In this document: positions 22,719 through 36,800 of the stretch, one piece after another
How positions within the stretch are numbered: the first letter of the stretch is position 1
How the letters are laid out: every line of letters starts with the position of its first letter
Origin: Corticium candelabrum
Taxonomy: Eukaryota > Porifera > Homoscleromorpha > Homosclerophorida > Plakinidae
Direction: 5' to 3'
Length of the DNA stretch: 64,000 bases
Assembly (NCBI RefSeq): GCF_963422355.1
Contig: NC_085095.1
Location: forward strand, 4,599,607-4,663,606
Notes under the pieces: generated by a model
Database searches by the model: none
Told to the model about the DNA's origin: nothing
What the model saw: only the letters and a program-made list of their open reading frames with translations
Position numbers and translations under genes: made by a program

Positions 22719-24887
22719 ATGGTAGTTATTGAGGTGGTGGGGTTGCTTCGTTCTACCGACTACCATGTAGCTAAAGTAGCAGCAGAGGTAAACATGAGCG
22801 AGATCTGTACAAGGTCGCTAACGTTTGCATGGTTGTTTCTGCTGTTGTAGGTTTTACGCAGCCATCACCCTAACCATTTCGAGGATCCTGTTCTGAAAGG
22901 TCTGCTAGAGTTCGAATGGGACGAATTTCTCTCACATAAGAAAACCGTTCGTTACATGAAAACTCAAACTTGTAGCTTGCAATTGTACTCTAACTAATCA
23001 TCTAACTTAGTGTTTGCGCATATGTTACCTCAGGAATTTAGAGGAGAATTGTGGGCATACAAAGATTCGGTCATTTGTTTTGCTGATGGTCAACCGGTTG
23101 GAGGAGCAAAGACGTTTCTTGACTGGGCATCAGCACTGGATTACTCAGATTACAGGTAAATCACTGTTAATACAAATCTGCTGACAGTAGAATTCTAATG
23201 TGGCTTTTAGACCAACTCCGTTGTATGCGGCCCTTGCAAATGATGCATATCTTGATCGGTTCAAAGACCCTGAAGTAAGATAAGACAACAGGATAACTCA
23301 TCAAACAACGCATCATCTGTTGTGTGTTTCAGTTGCAGTTTGTTTTCTTGGATGTAGCTGTTGATAATGAACCAGCTGGAAAGCTCGTGTTTGAGGTTGG
23401 ACAGACTTCCGTGTTGTAGTTATGCTTACAGATTTATAGACTTGAGGCATATCCTTTAGCTCTGGTTTCAAACCATCACATTAATTAATTGAGACAAGAG
23501 GATGTTTGATTTGTGGTTTTGATACGTACCACTGATTTGTAGCCATGTAATGACCACGTGGTGGCCTGAACTGTTGGGGGCATGTTTTAGACTACTGACT
23601 ATGGGGGGGGGGGGATTTCACGACGGGGGTGACGACGGCAGAGAGAGACGACGGCAGAGAAAGACTGAGTCAAGTCTAGGCATGTTTGGATAAGTGACGC
23701 TAATCTCTTTCATTCCTAATTCAATTCTCTATAACACTGTCACAAACACATCAATAAACAGACCTCATTGCAGAAAGCAGCAAAGCTATACATACTTACA
23801 GAGATGGAAGGGCATATACAATATACTGTACCTTTGCATCAAGGGGTGTTTGTTAGTACATGCTCTTGATAGATACACAATCAGTAGAATAACTGACTAA
23901 ATTTAAAATTAACTGACATCACATAAATCAGTTTATCATTGCCTTCGTTCTAGCTGTACAAACAAAAGTGTCCAAAAACCTGTGACAACTTCAAAATGTT
24001 GTGTACAGGTGAAATGGGTGAGTCATCCAACAAAGTGACACTTCACTACAAAACATCTGTTATACATAGAATAGTACCAAATGGATGGATACAGGGAGGA
24101 GGTATAATAGATCACATCCATGTTCATATGGCTATTGGCAGTCACAATGCCGTGTTTGTTCTATCAAGATATTGAATATGGTTCAGGTGCTGGAGGAGAG
24201 TCAGTATATGGCGAGACATTTGAAGGTCAACAGACAAGTGGATCTGTAGATTATTGTAAGAGGTTTTAAACCTAACTTGTAACAGACGAGAATTATAGTG
24301 TCCTTCACAGCCAGCGAGGAGTTTTGGGAATGGCAAACAAAGGCAGACACACTAATGGCTCACAATTTTATATTACTCTCAAAGCCAGCCAGTGGATGGA
24401 CAGACACTATGTCGCTTTCGGGTAAGAGACTCATCCACCCACCAATTAAAGCGTAATTAACTTAAATAATTACCTGTACATCCAACTCTCTCACTGCCTT
24501 TTACATGTCCATTAAGTTATTGATTACATACATACACACATGCATGAATGCACGTGTACATACAGGCATTTGTGCAGTATACAACTACCTACATACTTAT
24601 TGATAATATAAAATATAGACATTTTAACATCCAGTCACCTCCTGTTTGGATATGCTACCCCGTGTTATCATTTGAAAGACATGACTCCAATGGTCACTGA
24701 TCCTACAGTTCACATTGTATACAAACTCCTCACATGGTGTTGTCATTGCATGACATTGCTCTACCATTTCAGGCAGCTTGTTGAAGGAACACAAGTACTA
24801 AACAAGCTGGAAGCAGTGAAGACATACAATGAACGTCCAATTGTGCCAGTGAAAATTACAGACTGTGGCATTTACCAGCCCAGCTAA
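22719..24887 (+). CDS. PPIL6: Peptidyl-prolyl isomerase-like 6
   Basis: Nine exons (22719-22787, 22851-22946, 23034-23155, 23211-23274, 23333-23395, 23954-24101, 24169-24225, 24286-24421, 24773-24887) join in phase to 289 residues; vertebrate PPIL6 is about 311. The N-terminal region (HHPNHFEDPVLKGLLEFEW; FRGELWAYKDSVICF) is specific to PPIL6. The C-terminal cyclophilin domain runs from FVFLDVAVDNEPAGKLVFE through CPKTCDNF, HRIVPNGWIQGG and GMANKGRHTNGSQFYIT to RPIVPVKITDCG. The active-site Arg in HRIV is kept. PPIL6 is expressed in ciliated cells; whether it isomerises proline is unsettled. Confidence 0.92.
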
Positions 24888-26248
<1,361 letters not shown>

Positions 26249-29200
26249 CTACATGGACAGTAAAGCAGAGGGACAAACAGATGACAAACAGAAGGGGAGG
26301 TTAAAAGTGTAATACGGGAACCGGACACTGCCAAGCTCATGTGAGTCTGGGGACGAGGCTAGCAACACCAGCCGTCTGCTAGATAATTTTTGCTGTCGCA
26401 GTTCTAACAAATTTGCAGCATACATGGTTAGCCTCGGCCTCCCAGACCTGTGTAGCACCGATTCAAAATCATCACGCTGATTCAAAACCATCACAGCGCT
26501 ACACGAGTCTGGAAGGTTGAGGCTAATACATGGTAGTGCATGCTCAAATATTTGCTTACTGACTTTATGGTCTGGTATTTCATCCGGCAGCTCCATGCTC
26601 ACTAAGACCGCTGTAAGATAAGTCCAACACCGAGCTGTGTTTGCTAAGTGATATCCTCCTCCTCCAAGAACAAGAAGTGGCACATCCCAAGACATCAGAT
26701 GTTGAACACATTTGGTTATGCTCTTTAAGCTTAGGTTGAACCCTTCAGCACCACCATCACTTATCGGATCACCCACAAGACAGTCAGCACCACACTGACA
26801 CACTATGGCATCAGCTTTGAAGCGATCCTTGACAACTGCAATAACTCTGCACAACACATTATCATTAGGAAGACAACTACAAATTCCAGACATTGTCGCA
26901 TAGCATGAATACTCTGCTACTTAAAAAATGACAAATCAATATTTCTCCTGAATTCCAACTGGTTTTCATGTTTTGTTGTGTCTGCATCACTATCAGAAGT
27001 CATTAGTGTAGCACCCACTTAATTAATTAACACTTCATCACATGATTATCACATGTTAGTCTCATCACTATATTATTCCATCCTACTGTACTTTGCAATC
27101 AGTTTGCTATCAAACCAATTTTGAGTGTTGGTTAACTTCAATGTGCTCAGTCAATGTTGGTGACAGACATATGCATTAATTTTAATAACTATGTCAGCAC
27201 TTGTGCTTGACTGCACTGCACTGACTGCACTGCACTACACTTTGACCTACTCAAACTCATTTCAGTATATGTGTCATGCACAAAGTGTGGGTATGGACAA
27301 ACCGTTGATTTCTAGTTTTTCTAGGAAATTTGAGGGTTAGGATTAGGATTAGGATTAGGGTTAATTAATTGGGTTAGAGTCTAGTGTTAGGGTTAGGTGA
27401 GCATAGTTTGTATTGACGATCCATGGTTTGTATTGGCGATCCATGGTTTGTACAGGCAATCCATAGATTTACCAGGCAATCCATAGATTTACCGGGCAAT
27501 TCATGGATTTTAACAGTCAATCCATGGATTGTCCAAATCGGCGCTTTCCGCACAACAAATATACCTACCTAACATGAATCCAGTTAGTCAGACTATATAA
27601 GATGCTACAGAACCTGCATGCAAAGAGAGCTACATAGCCTTGTGTTTGAGTTATTGGAAGTCTGCCGTAAATGATCCCGAGCCTAGCTGATAAAAGGAGA
27701 AGGGTTGGGTTAGCAACCAAACCTCGCAGAAACCGTAAACGGCAAGAAGAACCATATCAATTACTTCAACAACATGCAAAGAGAGAGATACATCTCCTCC
27801 AAGAATGACGAGTTCTGGTCAAAGCCACAGGGAAGCCTGAATAAGCTCTGATGAGCAGATCTATCTTTACTTCCACCCAAAATATACACATAGCCACATA
27901 GAACGTTAGAAGTCTGTTTCAGGAAAGGAGAGTTTATTAATTAGTGCGGCTATATTGCATTAGTTTGAAACTTATGAGCAGAAGATACTTGGACCGAGTT
28001 AAATGGGATGGGATGGCAGTGGGAAGTTGACAAGTGACTAAGGAAGATGCTGATTTAGTCTAGACATGAGAAACACCATATCTATTGTGTAGGCTTTGTC
28101 TTGGACAGCTAGTTCTAGAGAAGCAGAAAAGACATTGATTGGTTGAACACCACCTAATGAATGCATAATTACTGCAAGATTCAGTCTCTAGGACAACTCT
28201 AATACAAGTTCACACACCAACAGACAGACAAAAATGATAAAGACACTTTCTACCAACAACTGCGCAAGACTTGATAAACGAAATACTAAGCCATGATATA
28301 AAGATAGTAATAGGATGGAGACTTCAATGTTTAAGGCAATGCAGACAGTACTTGTTATGACACTGTAAGAGGACCTTTTGGATCAGCAAGCCAAATAAAT
28401 TACAACAAAGATCTATAGACTGTCTTTCTGCATGTAACACAAATGAGCTATGGGTGGGAAACACAATGATATACACAAGAAAACCTGGCATTCACCAGAC
28501 AGGAACACATGACAGAATTGATTGCATCAGTATCAGGAGATGGAGAAGTGCACTGCAAGGTTTGAGGAGTTTCAGAGGTGCAGACATAAGTTCACATCAT
28601 TACCTGGTGAGCGGAATCGTAACATTGAAGATATAGACAGTATGAAAGCATTTGACATATCAAAACTCAAAGTTGCCCATATGTCCCAAGAGTTTCAAGA
28701 CAAAATAAACAACAAATTTCTGCTGTTACATGAAGAATACAGCATATAGAAGAACAAAGGAGATGTTTTCAGGAGGCAGTTAGAGAAGCAACTGAGACGA
28801 GCATTGGTAGAAAATATAAAATGGACAGTAGGATCAGCCTGGACATATATAAGAACTGATTGACAAGAGGAACAAACTAAAGTGAAAAAAGAGTGCGAGA
28901 CTGTAGGAGACAAGGAAGAAGCAAAAGAGAGACAGACAAGTTGACAAACTGGTGAAGAAAAGCTGCAAGAAAGACATGCAGCCAAGAATGGTACGTGACA
29001 CCAAAACACTACACTGAATATAGCTAGAGACCTGCATGGGAGGTGTTGGAACCAACAAAGATAAAAGCTGAACCAACCATAACCATCTGAACTGTTCACT
29101 TTTCCAAAAGAGAAAACTGACAGGCTACATGTTAACACCAGTCAAATTCATGCAGAAGAGGTCATGAAAGTAATTAATCAAGAAAATTACTGACTTAAGA

Positions 29201-30326
29201 ACAAAGCAGCAGGAATAGATGAAATTCTAGCTAATCTCCTAAAGAATTGTGGTGAAGACATGGTAGCCAAGTTAACGACTGGTAGTTTGTGCAATCCATG
29301 TTGGAAAGAAGAGGTATCAACAGACTGGAGAAAAGGAGTCATTGTAAAGCTACCAAAGCTACCTAACTTAGGCTAAGTGACTGTGGAAACTGGCATAGGA
29401 TAACGCTAATCTCAGTCCTGGAAAGTCATCTTCCCCGTGCTTCTGAATAGATTGAACCATACACGAGACGCACAAACTGAGGAAAAATGGCCCCAACAGA
29501 TCATTGTAGCAATGTTTGTTGCAAACATCATAGAGCGAGGCCTGGAGTTTCAAAAACCTCTGTCTGTAACCTTTAGAGACATGAGTACCTGGTAAGCGTT
29601 TGACAGCATTCATAGAATATTAGATCAAGATACACTCTAGAAAATTCTCAGAACCTATGGTGTTCTGGAGAGATTCATCAATGTTTTTTGAAATCTGTAT
29701 ACAGGGTCGACCGATGTGTCAAAGTAGAGAAAGAAAACACAGAATTCTTCGCCATTGTCACAGGTGTATGACAATTAAGGGTGTTTACTTGTGCCCTTGT
29801 TGTTCATTGTCACCATAGATTACATGATGAGGAAACCATGGACAAGCCAGGTTTGTGATGCCGTTGGACAATGAAGAAAGCAACTTTCAGACCTCTCTTT
29901 GTGGACGACATTGCCCTGATGGCAGCAAGACTGTGCATCAGTTGCTAGAAAATAAGGCTATGCAGGTTGAGGAAGCAGTACTGTACTGACTTCACGGTTT
30001 ATGATCTATCAACTACCAGTAGAAAATGTGAATCAATTTACAAGTCTTGGCAGCACACAGAAGAATTAAAGGAGATGTCAATGTAGAAATTAGTAAAGCA
30101 GTGCATGATATTCAGAAGAATGAACAAGATCTAGTGGACAAGCAGCAACACCACAAAGATTGCCAAGTCAAACGTTTTCAATTAGTAGCATGCATAGCAA
30201 GTGGGACTTGGAAGACAGCAGGAAAGATTACAAGGAAGTTGAATACCTTCCAGTAACGCTGCTTAAGAAAATTCCTAAGATAAAGATAACATACAGAGAT
30301 CATGTGACCAAAGAAGACGCGCACGC

Positions 30327-30380
<54 letters not shown>

Positions 30381-33212
30381 CTGTTTAGCAAGTAATTTCA
30401 ACAATGAAACAAAATGTAGAAAACCTTAGAAAGATGTGATAGTACTGGTCATCTGTAACACCACTCTTCAATGGTACATTGACCGAATATCCACGACCTG
30501 CCCTCTCACCAACCTCATCCGCATCACCTGAACCTGCAAACCACAAAAGAAGCCATCCAACATCACAACTAATATTTTGTTATTTCGTCAAACCAGGGAA
30601 GAAACCAGGACACCGTAGATGGAAAGACAACGTCATTACTTTGTTAGAATAATAGAAAGCTTCTTGAACCCCTTCAAAGACGAGAGAGTATGCAGAATCA
30701 AGATAGAATAGACAAATACACATCATGCAAGATATATGGTAAACAGAAAGCACCAGCAGGTTGTACTTTTTAAAATTTGTACCAAGCCAGCACCGAAAAT
30801 AAAATAAAAAGTTAAGAAATTCAATAAAAATTTGCAGTCGTACCATCTCCATGATGCAAGTCCAGATCTACATAGAGAATGCGGTCAAATTTCTCTTGAA
30901 GTCTTAGAATACCCAAAACAATATCATTGACATAACAGTATCCAGATGCTCTAGACCTGACAATTGTTACACCTCTTAGATGCTATATGAACATAGAATA
31001 CATTACAGTACAGACCGTTTTGCATGGTGCCATCCGCCAGTCCAATTGATTGCCACTGAATTTGTACCTGCCAGTAAGCAGTCGGCGGCTGTGAGTGTGG
31101 CTCCAGTAACCCAGCATACATACTTGTACATATCCTCAAATATGGGGCAGTCATAACCTATACAGCAATTTCAATCATGTCTGATCGACATTATTTTGCA
31201 AGTAAATGGAACTTCAAAGTAATAGAAATTTAGCAATACAGTACACACAATATGGTAGTACTAGAAGAATCAAGAAGGCCAACAAACAAATCGTCAGACA
31301 ATTATTCTGTTAATAAGTTATAGCATACACTCATACCAAGTTGCAGACACGCAGCTGTAAAAGCTGTAAAAGTTGTAAAAAGACACAAAAGCAAACTGAG
31401 GTATAATGCTTGATATATGTCTCATATAGATATATCTGCTAGCAATTGTTAATTCACTGACTACAAAACGGAAACATCAAATACTGTATTTCCTCGTGTA
31501 AATGCCCCAACATTTATTGCTTTCATAATCTAACACGGTTAATTTACTCAATGGCTTTCTTCTACGTTCATGCTTACCTAAACAAATACCAATACAGAAT
31601 TTCTTCTTTTACTCATCAAATTATGCAGACTAGTTCATTAGCTTCCAACTCCTCTCCATCTTTGTCTTCATCTTCCTTGTCTTCTTCAACTTGTACATTA
31701 CCTGTCATTGTCGTATTTCTCTGGTGATTCTACTGACTTTCTCAAAACTGCTGTCTCATTCATGTACCAGGTATTTGAAGCCAGCATTTATTTCAGGTCG
31801 GCGTTTATTCAAAGGAGACGTTTATTTAAAGTAGATGTTTATTCATAATGACATCTAAACGAGGAAATACAGTAGAAAAAAACACCATATTACAACACAA
31901 ACAGACAAATTAACAATCAGATCAACAACATACAGCCGGACAAATAGACAGACTAACATTTGTGGATTCAATGCTATTCATTCATAATGCACGAGCATGT
32001 CTGTGGCCCCAACTGGCACATATAATTAGCTGTGGTACAAAAACTAAAAACCACAAAACTATAAAACAATTACACTGTTCACTAGCTACTATATTCACTA
32101 TCTACTGATTGCTAAATACTGTCTATATACTTTGCTTGTCAATTGTTAAAATGTAATCTAAACAATCAAATTACGTCCCCTCATCCCAGTTATAATTGTT
32201 TTGCTTATATCATATCGCAAAAGAACACTAGCCCAATTAGAGCTCTGCAGTTCTTATGTAGAAATACTGGTAGAATTTCTCAGGTAAGCTGAATTTTATA
32301 AGTTCTCCATTGACTTGACTGAAAACACCCAACAGGCCTTGTAAAACAACCTAAATGATGTGCAATTTGGTTCGCCAACCCAAACCCATCAAGTAATGGC
32401 AATTTCCTCATTTTCGTCAAGCTGCATCAGACAAACAAACAGACAGACAAAGAGACAGTAGATAGAAAACCTTGAAGTAGTTTCTGTACACTCAGTTGTT
32501 CTCATAGTCACACCACTGTATTTGAATAAATATTGATTAATTAATAAACCTGCGCTGGAAAAAGTTGGAAGAGGGGTGTGTCTTCCAGTCTCTTCCCGGA
32601 GAGGCTGGAAGAGCCCAATCAAACACACCCAAGCAAACACAAGTATCAAATCTCCATAATTTGCGTTTGTACATAAAGTAAACTGTAATTAGTCTACTAC
32701 TCTAAATATAGTATCTGAAACATTAAGAGTTATTAGATAATCTTTGAAGTGATCAAACAGTTGCCTTTACATCTAACTAAATCAACCAATTTCAAACTAT
32801 ATAACATTATAGTCTAACAAAGTCCAAAGTCCTCCAACATCTTATCAGGGTCACCCTCGTCCTCTACAGCCTCCGCCTGTTCAAGCAGACCGACGTAGTC
32901 TCTCGAGTGAAATTCAGTCAATTCCTGTCTCGTGGCTGGTTTTGCTTCAATCACCCTGATAATAGACAAATTAGCAAGCAGCTACAGACTTTTGAAAACT
33001 TTGTTTCTTAATTAAACAAAAGACCTCAATCGTTGAGTGATTCTGTAGGCCTGTATAAGCTCATCTACCATTGCAGCCTAAAAATTACCCAATGCTAGTT
33101 AAAACGACACTAAGAGAGCAAATGCATAAACCCTCTCTGAAACTTTCGGCATCATGCTGGCCCTCTCTACCAACTCTAGACAAGTAACAAGAGCAACAGA
33201 TTTCACAGCCAT
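26249..33212 (-). CDS. HDAC8: Class I histone deacetylase, HDAC8-like
   Basis: Eight minus-strand exons: 33132-33212, about 33026-33078, 32819-32955, 31016-31157, 30844-30956, 30594-30671, 30425-30533, and one from 26846 down. Phases agree at every junction. Catalytic features are complete: GGWHHAK (His pair), DLDLHHGDG (zinc Asp/His), [12 protein letters not shown] (second zinc Asp) and [15 protein letters not shown] (Tyr). The N-terminus ([28 protein letters not shown]) aligns best with HDAC8. It removes acetyl groups from lysines of nuclear proteins. The conserved C-terminal tail is not found: after IPDHK a donor-like GTCAGTAAG occurs, and read-through enters a hairpin repeat. So either a last exon is missed or the tail is new. 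Confidence 0.88.
26395..26560. repeat. Hairpin repeat at the 3' end of the HDAC8-like gene
   Basis: Arms at about 26415-26458 and 26505-26548 are imperfect reverse complements (ACATGGTTAGCCTCGGCCTC against AGGTTGAGGCTAATACATGG). A short tandem duplication (GATTCAAAATCATCACGCT / GATTCAAAACCATCACAGC) forms the loop. A related GTCTGGGGACGAGGCTAG lies at 26345-26362. Read in frame, it replaces the usual HDAC C-terminus. Confidence 0.65.
27325..27404 (+). repeat. Telomere-like GGGTTA/GGATTA tract
   Basis: A degenerate run of TTAGGG-type hexamers (GGGTTAGGATTAGGATTAGG and further units) inside the largest HDAC8-like intron. Interstitial telomeric sequence is the simplest reading. Confidence 0.7.
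27405..27535. repeat. Short tandem repeat, about 24-bp unit
   Basis: Five or six diverged copies around CAATCCATGGATTTACCGGG, directly after the telomere-like tract. Each contains a CCATGG or CCATAG core. Confidence 0.75.
27650..30000 (+). mobile_element. Decayed non-LTR retrotransposon
   Basis: Endonuclease C-terminal signature near 28454-28632 ([34 protein letters not shown]), then reverse-transcriptase blocks near 29190-29350 ([26 protein letters not shown]) and 29520-29600. Many stops and frame changes make it non-functional. Order and motifs resemble elements of the RTE/CFDP2-like type. It occupies the intron between HDAC8-like exons 7 and 8, antisense to the gene. Confidence 0.78.
30325..30379. 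repeat. (GT)n(AT)n microsatellite
   Basis: A short GTGTGTGT run passes into about 44 bp of TA, in the HDAC8-like intron just below exon 7. Confidence 0.93.
31484..31872. mobile_element. TA-flanked MITE in HDAC8-like intron
   Basis: Ends CTGTATTTCCTCGTGTAAATG and the complement of CATCTAAACGAGGAAATACAG form inverted repeats of about 21 bp with two mismatches. TA lies outside each end (31482-31483, 31873-31874). 389 bp, no coding capacity; contains short GTTTATT-type direct repeats near its right end. The rest of 31158-32818 is intron without recognisable content. Confidence 0.82.
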
Positions 33213-33875
33213 AAGTGTACGTTCTGCATAGACGGCTCTGTGCAGATGTGAAGCCTCGAGTACCCTGCAAGTCACTTGACTGTGCTAATCGCTTTTTTGT
33301 CGTGCGCAGTTTCATTTAACTGCGCATGCGCAAATGCATTAAATTTTTGAAAGAACTGTCGCACCTTGCGTTTACAGTAAGCATACTTGAGTTTTCCAAG
33401 CGTCAATAAGGGAGTTCAAAAGCTGAAATGTCCTAGAGAGCTCTAAGAGGATTTTCAGAATTCTCATAGTCAGCCAATTGCAAGCTGAATACACGTGCCC
33501 TGTCAGCCTCAATCAGAGCCGCGTAGAGTTCATAGCTCATCAGAGGCAAGAGCTCATACACACAGTAGCATCTAGATCAGTGAATATAAATGCACGTGAT
33601 TGGGCGGTAACAGGACGATCAGAGAGATATCTGTTTAGACGATGCGGCATTCGATTTGGCATTCGTCCACAAGTGTGGGGGTGCAGCGGATGTGTGGCGA
33701 GGAACTCTAGACGTGTACCGTGGTTGCTGCCGCTGCTGGGTGTCATTCCTCTTTCACAATTGTGTTGCATCATTTAGTGCAATCGGAGTAGGCTACAGTT
33801 GATGCATGTTTGCTTCGATTGGGCTATCGATCCCTTTCTCAGGCGTATGTAATCGAGCCCACTCGATGTGTGATC
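33213..33875. promoter_or_regulatory. Divergent intergenic region HDAC8-like / STK40
   Basis: About 660 bp between two head-to-head genes, so probably both promoters. It has a CGCATGCGC-type palindrome near 33323 (CTGCGCATGCGCAAATG, an NRF1-like core). No TATA box is obvious. Confidence 0.5.
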
Positions 33876-36800
33876 ATGTCTAGTACACAGTCCCTATCGT
33901 CTGATGTTTCTCCACCGCCTGTCAGCGTGGCGATCGAAGGACCTCGTCGTGCAGGCCCGTACCTCCTCGGGCCTCGCATCAACACGGTTAGCACGTCGCC
34001 AGTGCGAAGCATTGTGCAATGTCTTGCAAAACGCGACGGTACGGACTGTTTTTATGCAATCAAGATGTTGCAGTTCGACGGACAGCCGCAGGCTGATCGC
34101 CAAGGCCGCATGCTGTTGCACACAGAGTATTCTCTTCTGTCTCTGTTGGCTGATCAGCGAGGTGTTGCTCATCATCATGGTTTGTTCCCGGACACTTACG
34201 AAGGGCCTGAGTTGAACGAGGAGGGAGTGATGGTCGCGAGGCGAGAGAAGAGACGTCTTTGTTTGGTTCTTGACTGCACTATAGCACATGATTTCAGTCC
34301 GGCAACGAGGAATCTAATCAACCTACAACATTACGTCATCAGGGAGAAGAAACTACCAGAAATGGAAAGTCTCATCATATTCAGAGACATCGCGAAGACC
34401 GTGAGAGACGTTCATGCGGTAAAGATGCGTTTCACTGTACTACAATACGGAATGGAAGTTTTTGCAGCTTGGTGTGGGTGTGGGTGTGTGACAGTAGGCG
34501 GTTCTTGTATTTCGGTATTCACCATCATCTTTTCTGGCTAATGCATTGTTATTACTCATCCTGTAGCTTCCATCTTGTAGAGTCTGATGGTGGTGTGGGT
34601 TTCATTTTACCTTTTTTTACAAGAGTTGTTGCAGCACTATAAATGCACTATATGCAAGGAAGATATTGGTAAGCAATCAAGTAGATTCATATTTAACCAG
34701 TAGATGAAGAAGACTGGGTGAGAACGACTTGAAGATCAAGTCTCTAGTCAGACCATTTTGTTGGATTGAAATTGGTGAGCTGTTGCTGGCTCTGAAGTCG
34801 AGAGTGCTGCATCCCAGCAAATGCATTGAAACATCACAGTCAGGATGGTTGTCTTCCTACAGTGAAGTCGGATTCCCTGTGTTAGCTTGTTCCCAAGATG
34901 CCGGTGGATAAAATGATTACAAAGAATGCTTACTGCTTCATCCCTGCACATAATCACTTTATTAGCATGTTCTCCGTCTTTCAAGAATGTCTTGTTCTTG
35001 GTAGATTTTAGCTGTTAGGTAAACTTAGAATGTTCATTATGTAGAGGCTGGATTGTACACATATTATTACAGTGGTGTAACAAAAGGGTCTAGCAGTTAG
35101 ACTGCAGGTTTGAAAAATGGACTTTGTTAGTGTGCAATTTTTCTTTAACTCACAGGATGATTAAATGGTATACTGATAGATATTTTTTGAGTATATCCAT
35201 AGTCTTGTACAGGCTATTGTACTATATGAAGCAATGCGCAAGTGTGGCTTCGATCTTCAAACTCAATTTTTAAAGACCACGGGCCACTGCATTTGGTTAG
35301 TACATGCTGTGCTGAATTTGGGCCCTTTATTTTTGGGTACTGTGTTTTGGTTACACTTATAATGTGACAACACACAACACACTTTAGCATGAATTAGGCC
35401 CAACTACTTGAACTACTTCAAAAGTGCTGGTAGGTCCTTCTTTGTTGGTGAAAGTACCATTTTCATGGCAGTTTGACTAACAGATGACAAGCAATCATGA
35501 ATGTAACCTGAAGTAGATGGTTGTATTATACTCAACTAACTGTGGTATAACCGCCAACAAAAATTTACGTTCTGACACCACCAGTAACTACAGTATAGGA
35601 CTGACTGTCGGTCACAGTGTTTTGTAACAGAAGAAGAGTAATCTATGTGATACAGGCCATCATTGTGTTGGGATGTGATATTCTTGATTCATTTACTGAT
35701 CACGTCTAACTTAGTATTGGAATAGTTTTCTACCACTAATGGAGCAGTGCCAGAATACAAATTGACTATGTGAGTGTGAGATGTGGAAATGATACATCAC
35801 GTAAATACTATTGCCAAGTTTCCGTATAAGCCTTAGTGCGTATGTGTCTGGATCTGTATGAATCTGTGTTGCACTTGATGACTGGAGATAGTGTGTATAT
35901 AACAAACGTGAGTGGCTGAGTTTCAATGTTGACAAACCTTATTCTGGTTCAAATTCTATAGTTGCATGTTTTACACCTTCATTCAGCAGCTGTTATTATT
36001 ATTAAATGTAGAATCGTTATCAAGTTGTGAAGGCACCAAACATTTGGTGGTGGGTAGTTGTTAATAGAGTTAATTCATCTATTTCTAGTTATGCGTGATG
36101 TTTAAAAATTGGTACATAATTCTGTGTTTGGCAGTCTTCTTTAGTCAAATTTGGCTCTGTGTAAGTGTATGACTTATTTTAGTATTTGCATTAACATTTT
36201 GCATTTCTAATTTTATAGTAAATTATCTTAAAGTGTGTTCTTTGTTTTCAGAGAAATATTGTGCATCGTGATCTTAAGCTAGGAAATATGGTTTTAAATG
36301 AGAGCACAAAAGAGGTTATAATCACAAATTTCTGCCTTGGTAAACATCTTCTGAAGGATGAGGAACTGCTGGTAGACCAGAGAGGCAGTCCTGCTTATAT
36401 CAGTCCTGATGTACTAAGTGGTGAGTACACAATAATCATTGTGTGACTACTAAAGTGTAATACGTACAAACCGATTTACTGGCATGCATATATGCTTGAC
36501 TAGCTATATCCCATTCTCCGCACTGGCAGATTAGATATGAATATTACTAATGGTTAGTAAATTTGTGTTATTAATAGTTGTAGTTAATTAATTTATCGTT
36601 GTATGCATTCATGAAGTATAATCTCATTCACCTCGTTCTAATTTATTGTGATCCAGTAGCAAAGATATCATCCATGTAAACACAAATGCCTTTCAAACCT
36701 TCCGGACTTTGGCCATGACTTGCTGAAGAATGGCAGGGGCTAAGCTGATGCCAAACGGTAGACGTCTGTATTTCTTTACTTGTGTCTCTCTTTTAGTTTT

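Noticed and set aside
27405..27535. CRISPR-like array of short repeats
   Set aside because: Units are contiguous and diverged without unique spacers, and the DNA is eukaryotic.
33478..34289. Frames overlapping STK40 exon 1 in other frames and on the other strand
   Set aside because: STK40 homology fixes the true frame; the others lack any similarity.
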